A DNA stretch of 64,000 nt from Mesorhizobium_L sp035547755 (GTDB lineage Bacteria > Pseudomonadota > Alphaproteobacteria > Rhizobiales > Rhizobiaceae), in NCBI GenBank assembly GCA_035547755.1, contig DASZUG010000077.1:33440-97439 (forward strand), written 5' to 3'. Shown in pieces: positions 17,157 through 24,943 of this stretch; position 1 is the stretch's first letter; each line of letters opens with the position of its first letter. The position numbers and the translations under genes are program-made. The notes under the pieces were generated by a model. It was not told the origin of the DNA and ran no database searches. It saw nothing but the letters and a program-made list of their open reading frames with translations.

Positions 17157-17594
17157 ATGGCGAAACCTGTCTTCATCCTCAACGGTCCGAACCTGAACAT
17201 GCTCGGAAAGCGCGAGCCGGGCATCTATGGCGGGAATACACTTCTATCAATCGAAGAGAACTGCCGGGCGGCCGCCGACGAATTGAATCTCGAAATAGAC
17301 TTTCGCCAGACCAATCACGAGGGCGAACTCGTGACCTGGATCCAGGATGCGGGCGAGCAGGCTTCGGGGATCGTCATCAACCCCGGCGCCTACAGCCACA
17401 CATCGATCGCATTGCATGACGCCATCCGCGCAATCGCGCCGCTGCCGGTGGTGGAAGTGCATCTTTCCAACATTCATGCACGCGAAGCATTCCGCCATGT
17501 CTCCATGGTTTCGCCAGCGGCAAAGGGCGTTATCTGCGGTCTCGGTCCGCTGGGCTATGTGTTCGGTCTGCGGGCGATCGCGGCATCTCTGTAA
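17157..17594 (+). CDS. aroQ: Type II 3-dehydroquinate dehydratase
   Basis: A 145-residue shikimate-pathway enzyme that dehydrates 3-dehydroquinate to 3-dehydroshikimate. The N-terminus has the family pattern I-L-N-G-P-N-L-N-M-L-G-K-R-E-P. The catalytic Tyr is in the next segment (G-I-Y-G), followed by F-R-Q-T-N-H-E-G-E-L and I-N-P-G-A-Y-S-H-T-S (about 74-83). The His in V-E-V-H-L-S-N-I-H-A-R-E completes the site. It lies just ahead of accB, as in many Alphaproteobacteria, so the three genes aroQ-accB-accC probably form one unit linking aromatic and fatty-acid biosynthesis. Confidence 0.98.
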   Translation: MAKPVFILNGPNLNMLGKREPGIYGGNTLLSIEENCRAAADELNLEIDFRQTNHEGELVTWIQDAGEQASGIVINPGAYSHTSIALHDAIRAIAPLPVVEVHLSNIHAREAFRHVSMVSPAAKGVICGLGPLGYVFGLRAIAASL

Positions 17595-17617
17595 GGTTCA
17601 TCGACGAGGGGTCAGTA

Positions 17618-18091
17618 ATGTCGACCAATAAGAAAAACGATATCGATCAGCAACTCATCCGAGATCTTGCCGGTATATTGAACGATACCAATCTCACGGA
17701 GATCGAGGTCGAATATGGCGAGATGAAGTTGCGCGTGTCGCGCCAGTCGCCGGTCATGCAGGCCTATGCCGCTGCCGCGCCGACGCCCGCACCCGTCGCG
17801 GTTTCATCGCCGCAGCCGATCGCCGCGGTGGCCGCCTCCGCAAGCGGGGAGCCAAACCGCAACGCCGTCCCCTCGCCGATGGTTGGGACGGCCTATTCCG
17901 CGCCGGCTCCCGGCTCCGCCCCCTTTGTCGAGATAGGCCAGAAGGTCAAGGAAGGTCAGACATTGCTCATCATCGAAGCAATGAAGACCATGAACCAGAT
18001 CCCCTCGCCGCGCGCCGGCACGGTGAGCGCCATCCTGTTCGAGGACGGCCAGCCGGTCGAATATGGCGAGCCGCTCGTGGTCATAGAGTGA
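17618..18091 (+). CDS. accB: Biotin carboxyl carrier protein of acetyl-CoA carboxylase
   Basis: A 157-residue carrier protein. An N-terminal helical region (1-45) is followed by an Ala/Pro-rich flexible linker (about 47-80) and the biotinyl domain (about 82-157). The biotinylated lysine is in E-A-M-K-T-M-N (about residue 123). AccB shuttles carboxybiotin from AccC to the carboxyltransferase for malonyl-CoA synthesis. GAGGGG at seven bases supports the start. It is 23 bases after aroQ and 19 bases before accC. Confidence 0.98.
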   Translation: MSTNKKNDIDQQLIRDLAGILNDTNLTEIEVEYGEMKLRVSRQSPVMQAYAAAAPTPAPVAVSSPQPIAAVAASASGEPNRNAVPSPMVGTAYSAPAPGSAPFVEIGQKVKEGQTLLIIEAMKTMNQIPSPRAGTVSAILFEDGQPVEYGEPLVVIE

Positions 18092-18110
18092 CGGCAGGAC
18101 GGCACACGAC

Positions 18111-19460
18111 ATGTTCCAGAAGATCCTGATCGCCAATCGCGGGGAAATCGCGCTCAGGATACTGCGCGCCTGCAAGGAACTCGGCATCCAGACGGTGGCC
18201 GTCCACTCCACGGCCGATGCCGACGCCATGCATGTTCGTCTCGCGGACGAAAGCGTCTGCATCGGACCGCCGCCATCGCGCGAAAGCTATCTCAACATCC
18301 ACCAGATCGTCGCCGCCTGCGAGATCACCGGCGCGGATGCCATACACCCAGGCTATGGCTTCCTCTCCGAGAACGCGAAGTTCGCCGACATCCTGGACGC
18401 ACACGGCATCACCTTCATCGGCCCGTCGGCGGAGCACATCCGCATCATGGGCGACAAGATCGAGGCGAAGAAGACTGCTAAACGGCTCGGTATTCCGGTA
18501 GTTCCTGGCTCCGAAGGAGCCGTTTCGGACGAGAAGGAAGCCAGGCGCATCGCCGCCGAGATCGGTTATCCCGTCATCATCAAGGCATCCGCCGGCGGCG
18601 GCGGGCGCGGCATGAAAGTGGCGCGCAACGAGGACGATCTTGCGGTGGCGCTCGCGACGGCGCGCTCCGAAGCGGGCGCGGCCTTCGGCGACGACGCCGT
18701 CTATATCGAGAAATATCTCGAGAAGCCGCGTCACATCGAGGTTCAGGTCGTCGGCGACGGCATGGGACGGGCGGTGCATCTCGGCGAGCGCGATTGCTCC
18801 TTGCAGCGCCGTCACCAGAAGGTCTGGGAAGAGGCGAATTCCCCTGCCCTCAATGCCGAGGAGCGCGACCGGATCGGCATGACGGTTGCGAATGCGATCG
18901 GCGATCTCGGTTATTCGGGCGCGGGAACCGTCGAATTCCTTTACGAGGACGGCGGTTTCTATTTCATCGAGATGAACACCCGCCTGCAGGTCGAGCACCC
19001 CGTCACCGAAGCCGTGACCGGCATCGACCTCGTACACGAGCAGATCAGGGTGGCGTCGGGCGGCGGGCTTTCGGTGCGGCAGGAGGACATCCATTTCAAC
19101 GGCCACGCCATCGAGTGCCGCATCAATGCCGAGGATCCCAGAACTTTTACGCCGTCCCCCGGCACGATCACCCATTTCCATACGCCTGGCGGGCTCGGGA
19201 TAAGGGTCGATTCGGGGGTTTATTCCGGCTACCGGATTCCGCCCTATTATGACAGTCTGATCGGAAAGCTGATCGTCCACGGCCGTAACAGGGTCGAGGC
19301 GATGATGCGGCTGAGACGGGCGCTCGACGAGTTCGTCGTCGACGGGATCAAGACCACTCTGCCGCTCTTCCAGGATCTGATCGGCAACCCGGACATCGCC
19401 AATGGCGATTACGATATTCACTGGCTTGAAAAATATCTGGCCGGAGAGAAAGAGCGTTAG
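18111..19460 (+). CDS. accC: Biotin carboxylase subunit of acetyl-CoA carboxylase
   Basis: A 449-residue ATP-grasp enzyme that carboxylates biotin on AccB. It starts M-F-Q-K-I-L-I-A-N-R-G-E-I-A. The glycine-rich ATP lid K-A-S-A-G-G-G-G-R-G-M-K lies near 159-170; H-Q-K-V-W-E-E-A and E-M-N-T-R-L-Q-V-E-H (near 288-297) carry metal-binding and catalytic residues. Length matches E. coli AccC (449). It ends one base before a palindromic repeat, and aat follows that repeat. Confidence 0.98.
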   Translation: MFQKILIANRGEIALRILRACKELGIQTVAVHSTADADAMHVRLADESVCIGPPPSRESYLNIHQIVAACEITGADAIHPGYGFLSENAKFADILDAHGITFIGPSAEHIRIMGDKIEAKKTAKRLGIPVVPGSEGAVSDEKEARRIAAEIGYPVIIKASAGGGGRGMKVARNEDDLAVALATARSEAGAAFGDDAVYIEKYLEKPRHIEVQVVGDGMGRAVHLGERDCSLQRRHQKVWEEANSPALNAEERDRIGMTVANAIGDLGYSGAGTVEFLYEDGGFYFIEMNTRLQVEHPVTEAVTGIDLVHEQIRVASGGGLSVRQEDIHFNGHAIECRINAEDPRTFTPSPGTITHFHTPGGLGIRVDSGVYSGYRIPPYYDSLIGKLIVHGRNRVEAMMRLRRALDEFVVDGIKTTLPLFQDLIGNPDIANGDYDIHWLEKYLAGEKER

Positions 19461-19703
19461 GTGCGTCCTTCGAGGCTCGCCCAGAGATGTTCGCGTGTAA
19501 ACGTCAACGCCGTGCAGGCTCGCACCTCAGGATGAGGGCGCCCGACGCCTGTCATATATTCGCCTCGGACAACGAGTCCTACAAATTCGGCGGTTCGGGC
19601 AGATTTGACGGCGAGGCACCGGCCTTCCTCATCCTGAGGTGCGAGCCCGCACGACCACTGCGACTGGGCGAAAGCGCTGGCGGGCGAGCCTCGAAGGACG
19701 CAT
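19461..19703. repeat. Intergenic palindromic repeat, copy 2 (long spacers)
   Basis: It starts GTGCGTCCTTCGAGGCTCG immediately after the accC stop. CCTCAGGATGAGGG ends the left unit at about 19538. The right unit starts at 19627 with CCTCATCCTGAGG and ends CGAGCCTCGAAGGACGCA at about 19702. Both units carry longer variable middles than the other copies. The element ends about 20 bases before aat, so it may separate aat from accBC or modulate its expression. Confidence 0.88.
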
Positions 19704-19725
19704 TTGAGGCGTGCCGGACCCGACG

Positions 19726-20343
19726 ATGACCCGTCCCTTCGCCCCCGGATACAGAATACCGCCGGACCTGCTTCTCAAGGCTTATGCAAGCGGTGTCTTT
19801 CCGATGGCGGAGAGCGCCGACGACCCGGAAGTCTTCTGGGTTCGGCCGGAAACCCGCGGCGTCATCCCGCTCGATGGCTTTCATCTGCCCAAAAGCCTGA
19901 GGAAGATCATTCGCCAGAACCGGTTCGGCATCCGGTTCGATCACGATTTCCCAGGCGTCATCGCCGGCTGTGCCGAAAGCAGGCCCGGACGCGAAAGCAC
20001 ATGGATCAACCGGCCGATCCGGGAAGCCTATGAGCGGCTTTTCGAGCGTGGCCATTGCCACACTGTCGAAGCCTGGCGCGACGAAAAGATCGTCGGTGGG
20101 CTCTATGGCGTGACGCTCGGCCGGGCCTTCTTCGGCGAAAGCATGTTCTCGCGCGAGCGCGACGCCTCGAAAGTCTGCCTCGCCGCCCTCGTGGAACGCT
20201 TGAAAGAACGCCGCTTCATTCTGCTCGACACGCAATTCACCACCGAGCATCTCAAGCGTTTCGGCGCGGTCGACGTGCCGCGCGGCAAATATGAGAAGAT
20301 GCTGGAAGAGGCGGTCAGGGGTGAGCCAGCGTCGTTTGCGTGA
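19726..20343 (+). CDS. aat: Leucyl/phenylalanyl-tRNA--protein transferase
   Basis: A 205-residue N-end-rule enzyme that attaches Leu or Phe from aminoacyl-tRNA to proteins with N-terminal Arg or Lys, marking them for ClpAP. Features seen are the Y-A-S-G-V-F-P-M-A pattern near residue 20, F-W-V-R-P-E-T-R-G near 36, H-T-V-E-A-W near 110, G-L-Y-G-V-T-L-G-R-A-F-F-G-E-S-M-F-S (about 120-140), and L-D-T-Q-F-T-T-E-H-L near the C-terminus. The ATG at 19726 is preferred; an in-frame GTG at 19711 has GAGG too close to it. The gene follows a repeat element after accC. Confidence 0.95.
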   Translation: MTRPFAPGYRIPPDLLLKAYASGVFPMAESADDPEVFWVRPETRGVIPLDGFHLPKSLRKIIRQNRFGIRFDHDFPGVIAGCAESRPGRESTWINRPIREAYERLFERGHCHTVEAWRDEKIVGGLYGVTLGRAFFGESMFSRERDASKVCLAALVERLKERRFILLDTQFTTEHLKRFGAVDVPRGKYEKMLEEAVRGEPASFA

Positions 20344-20482
20344 CATATCCATGCGATCTTCGTTCATTTTCTGAATAGAACGCCGAAACCTTTCGGAAAC
20401 CATGTTTCCCGAACGGATTGGACCTGTGGGAACTTCCGGATAACGATTTTTCTTAAGGGGGCGTGTTGCACGGAGATCCGTG

Positions 20483-20689
20483 ATGAACCCGCGTGAACCT
20501 GATATCCACCGAACCGGCCTGGATCCCGACAAGATGCACGAGACCGGCGACGCCCAGCCGACAGGCGATCTTGGCGGTCCCTATGGCTATGGCCGCCCGG
20601 CGCATCGGCCCGATCCTTCCGGGCACTATCGTTTCGAGCCGCGCACGGTGCGGCCCCTTCCCGCCAATCCGAAGATCAGATGGCGGTGA
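20483..20689 (+). CDS. Small hydrophilic protein of unknown function (68 aa)
   Basis: Not recognised. A 68-residue protein rich in Pro, Gly, Arg and His, with no signal peptide and no membrane segment. The middle reads G-D-L-G-G-P-Y-G-Y-G-R-P, and the tail is basic, ending N-P-K-I-R-W-R. GGAG seven bases before the ATG supports translation. It lies between aat and the DUF72 gene on the same strand, with over 120 bases on each side. The composition suggests a disordered protein. Confidence 0.6.
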   Translation: MNPREPDIHRTGLDPDKMHETGDAQPTGDLGGPYGYGRPAHRPDPSGHYRFEPRTVRPLPANPKIRWR

Positions 20690-20818
20690 AAGCGCGGCTC
20701 ATACGTCCGATATTTGTCAGGAGCATCGATAGCAGCCTCCCTCGCCTTCTGGACCTCAAGGCAGTTCCCGCGCCATAAAGGCTGCCGGAAAACCGAATGC
20801 AACCGGGAGCGATGAGCG

Positions 20819-21625
20819 ATGACGAATTCCGGCACGATCCGGGCGGGAATGGGCGGCTGGACGTTCGAACCCTGGGATGTATCCTTCTATCCCGAAAAGC
20901 TGGCGAAGGCGAAACAGCTCCATTATGCCTCGCGGCAAGTGCCGACCATCGAGATCAACGGCACGTACTATTCGACTTTCAAGCCGGCGACTTTCGCCAA
21001 ATGGGCGAAAGAAACGCCGGAAGGCTTTGTTTTCTCGCTGAAAGCCATCCGTTTCGCGACCAACCGAAGGGTGTTGGCCGAAGCCGGGGAATCCGTCGAA
21101 CGCTTTCTAGCCTCCGGCGTGTCCGAACTCGGCCACAAGCTCGGGCCTATTCTGTGGCAGTTCGCACCCACCAAGAAATTCGACGCGCAGGATTTCGGCG
21201 CCTTCCTCGCATTGCTCCCGGAAAAACAGGACGGCGTGAAGCTCAGGCACGCCGTCGAAGTTCGGAACGACAGCTTCGTCGTGCCGGAATTCCCCGCGCT
21301 GTTGAGAAAGCATGACGTGGCCGTGGTCTATGCCGACCACGAGAAATACCCCGCTATCGCCGACGTGACCGGGGATTTCGTCTATGCCCGCCTGCAGACC
21401 GGCGCGGACGACATTCCGACCTGCTACACGCCGAAAAGGCTCGACGAATGGGCCGCGCGGGCAAAGCTCTGGGCGGAAGGAAAGGCGCCCGACGATCTGC
21501 CGCTCGCCGATCCGGGTCACAAGGCTCCGGTCAAGGCGCGCGACGTCTTCGTCTATTTCATCACCTCGGGAAAGGTGCGCGCCCCGCATGGCGCGATGGC
21601 ATTCATGCAACGCATCGGCAGATAA
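20819..21625 (+). CDS. DUF72 domain-containing protein
   Basis: A 268-residue TIM-barrel-like protein of the DUF72 (YecE) family. Features seen are G-M-G-G-W-T-F-E-P-W near residue 10, the E-I-N-G-T-Y-Y-S motif near 44-51 and F-V-F-S-L-K-A near 69. Further on are L-W-Q-F-A-P near 111, H-A-V-E-V-R-N near 145 and a C-terminal D-V-F-V-Y-F-I. The conserved Glu and Arg on barrel ends suggest an enzyme, but no reaction is established. Length is normal for the family and no operon partner is evident. Confidence 0.88.
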   Translation: MTNSGTIRAGMGGWTFEPWDVSFYPEKLAKAKQLHYASRQVPTIEINGTYYSTFKPATFAKWAKETPEGFVFSLKAIRFATNRRVLAEAGESVERFLASGVSELGHKLGPILWQFAPTKKFDAQDFGAFLALLPEKQDGVKLRHAVEVRNDSFVVPEFPALLRKHDVAVVYADHEKYPAIADVTGDFVYARLQTGADDIPTCYTPKRLDEWAARAKLWAEGKAPDDLPLADPGHKAPVKARDVFVYFITSGKVRAPHGAMAFMQRIGR

Positions 21626-21665
21626 CCGGATCGACTCGGCCAGAGGATCGGCAACGCTGTTCCTG

Positions 21666-21917
21666 TTATGCAAGGCGCAAGGGCGGCTGCGGATCGGGAT
21701 TGGGCCCGGGGAACGGTTCCGGCCGCGGTGGGATCGGGTTCGGCACAGGCTTTGGCTGCGTGCCGGCCTGCTTCGGCGGTTCGCGATTCTCGTCCGGATT
21801 CGGATTGGGATCCTCATCGGGCAGAAGATCGGGTTCGGGTTCCTTTACGTCCGGCATCCAGTTCGGGGCCGGAGGCGGCGGGGTCGAAGGCGATTCAGGC
21901 GGATGTGGATCGGGCAT
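21666..21917 (-). CDS. Proline-rich acidic low-complexity protein (83 aa)
   Basis: Not recognised. About one third of the residues are Pro, in runs such as P-P-P-P-A-P and repeats of P-N-P and P-E-P, with Asp/Glu and Asn between. There is no signal peptide or membrane segment, so a disordered cytoplasmic protein is likely. AAGGAG lies seven bases before the ATG at 21917, which favours this start over the frame's opening at 22025, inside the GFA gene. Its good ribosome binding site argues that it is translated. It follows the GFA gene on the same strand. Confidence 0.65.
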   Translation of the reverse strand: MPDPHPPESPSTPPPPAPNWMPDVKEPEPDLLPDEDPNPNPDENREPPKQAGTQPKPVPNPIPPRPEPFPGPNPDPQPPLRLA

Positions 21918-22009
21918 GGCCAACTCCTTTGAAGCATAACCGGAGTTGGCCGGCGCGGTTCCCTCCGATCGACCAGTGGATACCGCCTGTTTCCGCTCAA
22001 ACCGTTCCG

Positions 22010-22402
22010 CTAAGGGGGTGGCCATTCCTCATATTGGGGCAAGCCGTCGTCGAGCTTCAACCATGGCTGCTTGCTGGCGGTAAAGATGTGCATCTGCGGC
22101 CTGAAGAGCGAGGGATCATCCAGCGTACCGGAACCGACGCCGATGACGCCGTTCGACAGGCGACGAGTGAAGAGCGTCGTACCGCATTCGGCGCAGAAGC
22201 CACGCTGCAGGTCCGGCGACGAATGCGACCAGTCTACGGGGCCTGTTATTTCCACATCGACGCCATGGAAGAGCACACGCGCATTGAAGGCAGCGCCGAC
22301 AGCCCTTTGGCAGAGCCGGCAGTGGCAGATACGCTCATTGACGGGCTCGGCATCCGCCCGATAGCGCACATGACCGCAGAGACAGCCACCTTCGTAGAGC
22401 AT
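22010..22402 (-). CDS. GFA family protein (Gfa/CENP-V type zinc protein)
   Basis: A 130-residue protein of the glutathione-dependent formaldehyde-activating (GFA, DUF636) family. The zinc ligands are seen as G-G-C-L-C-G near residue 6, C-H-C-R-L-C-Q near 28-34 and F-C-A-E-C-G-T near 70-76, followed by the C-terminal tail with P-Q-M-H-I-F-T. In the founding member the fold binds glutathione for S-hydroxymethylglutathione formation; most members have unknown roles. AGAGGAGCGT precedes the ATG. It is ten bases after the SDR gene and probably in its operon. Confidence 0.9.
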   Translation of the reverse strand: MLYEGGCLCGHVRYRADAEPVNERICHCRLCQRAVGAAFNARVLFHGVDVEITGPVDWSHSSPDLQRGFCAECGTTLFTRRLSNGVIGVGSGTLDDPSLFRPQMHIFTASKQPWLKLDDGLPQYEEWPPP

Positions 22403-22412
22403 ACGCTCCTCT

Positions 22413-23156
<744 letters not shown>

Positions 23157-23227
23157 GCATTCCTCCTGCGCGGTCGGTGTCGCCACCTTCCTAACGCCCT
23201 CCGAAGGACGTGACAACGCCACTGCTC

Positions 23228-24763
23228 TTATTTGGCGTCCTCGCGATAAAAAGCGGCCGCATCGGCGGTGAAGGCTGCGCGCGAGCCTTGCGTCAGATAA
23301 AACATATGCCCGCCCTTGTAGAGCCTGAGTTGTAGCCGGCCCGGCGCGCCGATCGGCGGCAGGTGGTCCAGAATGTAACGGCTGACGGAAAAGGGCGTGA
23401 CGAGGTCGTCGCGGCCATGGGCGATCAGGATGTTCAAGCCCGGATCGAGCGCCAGCAGCTCCCTAAGATCGCGCGTGGCGCTCGCCTGCCCCATGCCGCC
23501 ATGACCCCAATCCCATTTCTGCGCCGTCTGGCGATTGAGGAGATTGTAGGTCATCTCGGTTTTGAAGCCGAGCACGTCGCGCGCATAGCCGACATAGAGG
23601 CCGCCCAAAGCCTGGGTGTAGCCATCCAGCACCGGGTCCGGCCCCTCGTCCGTGGTCATCTCGGGAAACGGATCTGGCGCCGACGATGCGCCATCATAGG
23701 GGCTGACGATTTCGCCCGTACCGTCCGGCCCGGATCGTTTGGCGTATTCATCGCGGATCAGGCCGCGCGTGCGCGCCACGACATCGAACGGCACGCCCGT
23801 CAGGTCGGCGACCCGGTGATAGAACGATTTCGCGGCATCTCCTGTCGGCGTCGGTCCGGCGAGCGTCGCGAGATAATCCGTCATGGCGAAATGTTCGGCG
23901 GATTGAAGCGCTTGCGGCGTGAACTTTCCTTGCCGGTCGAGCGCGGCAGCCGCCAGTGACGGCAGCTTCAACGCCGCGCCGAGCGCGAAGCGATCGGCAT
24001 TGAACTGCAGCGCGCCTTCGAGGAAGGGCGACAGCATGACGATGCCGTTGATGATAATCCCCTGTTTGCCCTGCAGCGTTTGCGCCACCTTGACGGCGCG
24101 GAAGCCGCCATAGGATTCGCCCAGCAGATATTTCGGCGAAGCGCCGCGGCTGTTCTTCGCCACGTAAAGCGCGATCACCTTGGAGATCGTCTCGGCATCG
24201 GTATCGACGTTCCAGTAATCATCCGTCTTGTCCGGTTTGGCGGCGCGGCTCCAGCCTGTTCCAACCGGATCGATCATCACGAGATCGGTGAATTTCAGCC
24301 AGGTGTCGGGGTTGTCGTGCAGCTTCGCCGCACTGCCCTCATTCCGCGGCCCGAAATCCACGACCTGCGGTCCGACCAGTCCGAGATGCAGATAGGCCGA
24401 AGCCGCGCCGGGCCCGCCATTGAAAACGAATGTGATCGGGCGATCGGAGGGTTTCGCGCCTTTCAGCACATAGGCGTTGTAGGCGATCGCGGCCTGCGGC
24501 TCGCCATTCAGGTCGTATAGGGTGAAGGTTCCCGCAGTCGCGGTATAGGCGAGTTTCCGCTGACCTACGTCGAGCATGTGCTCGGTAACAGAATCGGGCG
24601 GCAGAAGCGACAACACGCCGCCGGCAGCACGCGCCTCGACCGAGCTTTTGGCGTTTGACGGCGCGCGGCTCTGGCTCGGGTGGCGTTGTGCAAATGCCGG
24701 CGCGGCCGAAATCGACGAGAGGAGAACGAGAGCAAGAAGAGCGTGGATTCGATGCTGGCTCAA
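23228..24763 (-). CDS. S10 family serine carboxypeptidase-like protein, secreted
   Basis: A 511-residue alpha/beta-hydrolase of peptidase family S10. Residues 1-25 form a Sec signal peptide ending A-P-A-F-A-Q. The oxyanion region F-V-F-N-G-G-P-G-A-A-S lies near 112-122, the nucleophile is in L-L-G-E-S-Y-G-G-F near 213, the acid in H-G-R-D-D-L-V-T near 443, and the His in K-G-G-H-M-F-Y near 484. It should remove C-terminal residues from peptides in the periplasm or outside the cell. S10 enzymes are best known from eukaryotes, but a bacterial branch of this length exists. It has no obvious operon partner; the SDR follows 72 bases after its stop. Confidence 0.93.
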   Translation of the reverse strand: MSQHRIHALLALVLLSSISAAPAFAQRHPSQSRAPSNAKSSVEARAAGGVLSLLPPDSVTEHMLDVGQRKLAYTATAGTFTLYDLNGEPQAAIAYNAYVLKGAKPSDRPITFVFNGGPGAASAYLHLGLVGPQVVDFGPRNEGSAAKLHDNPDTWLKFTDLVMIDPVGTGWSRAAKPDKTDDYWNVDTDAETISKVIALYVAKNSRGASPKYLLGESYGGFRAVKVAQTLQGKQGIIINGIVMLSPFLEGALQFNADRFALGAALKLPSLAAAALDRQGKFTPQALQSAEHFAMTDYLATLAGPTPTGDAAKSFYHRVADLTGVPFDVVARTRGLIRDEYAKRSGPDGTGEIVSPYDGASSAPDPFPEMTTDEGPDPVLDGYTQALGGLYVGYARDVLGFKTEMTYNLLNRQTAQKWDWGHGGMGQASATRDLRELLALDPGLNILIAHGRDDLVTPFSVSRYILDHLPPIGAPGRLQLRLYKGGHMFYLTQGSRAAFTADAAAFYREDAK

Positions 24764-24943
24764 GAGGACCCCACAAACGCGACGGCCCTTCCATATAGAT
24801 CACGGTGCCGCAGCTTCCAGCGGCCGAGACTTGCGGCGGGATCATTCGGCCGCCGAGATCCTGGCGTTTCGCTTCTTTAGCCGTCTTTTCCTCGCCTGCA
24901 TCGGCAAACAACCCTTTCCGGCCTCAGCGGTAGGAAACGGAAC

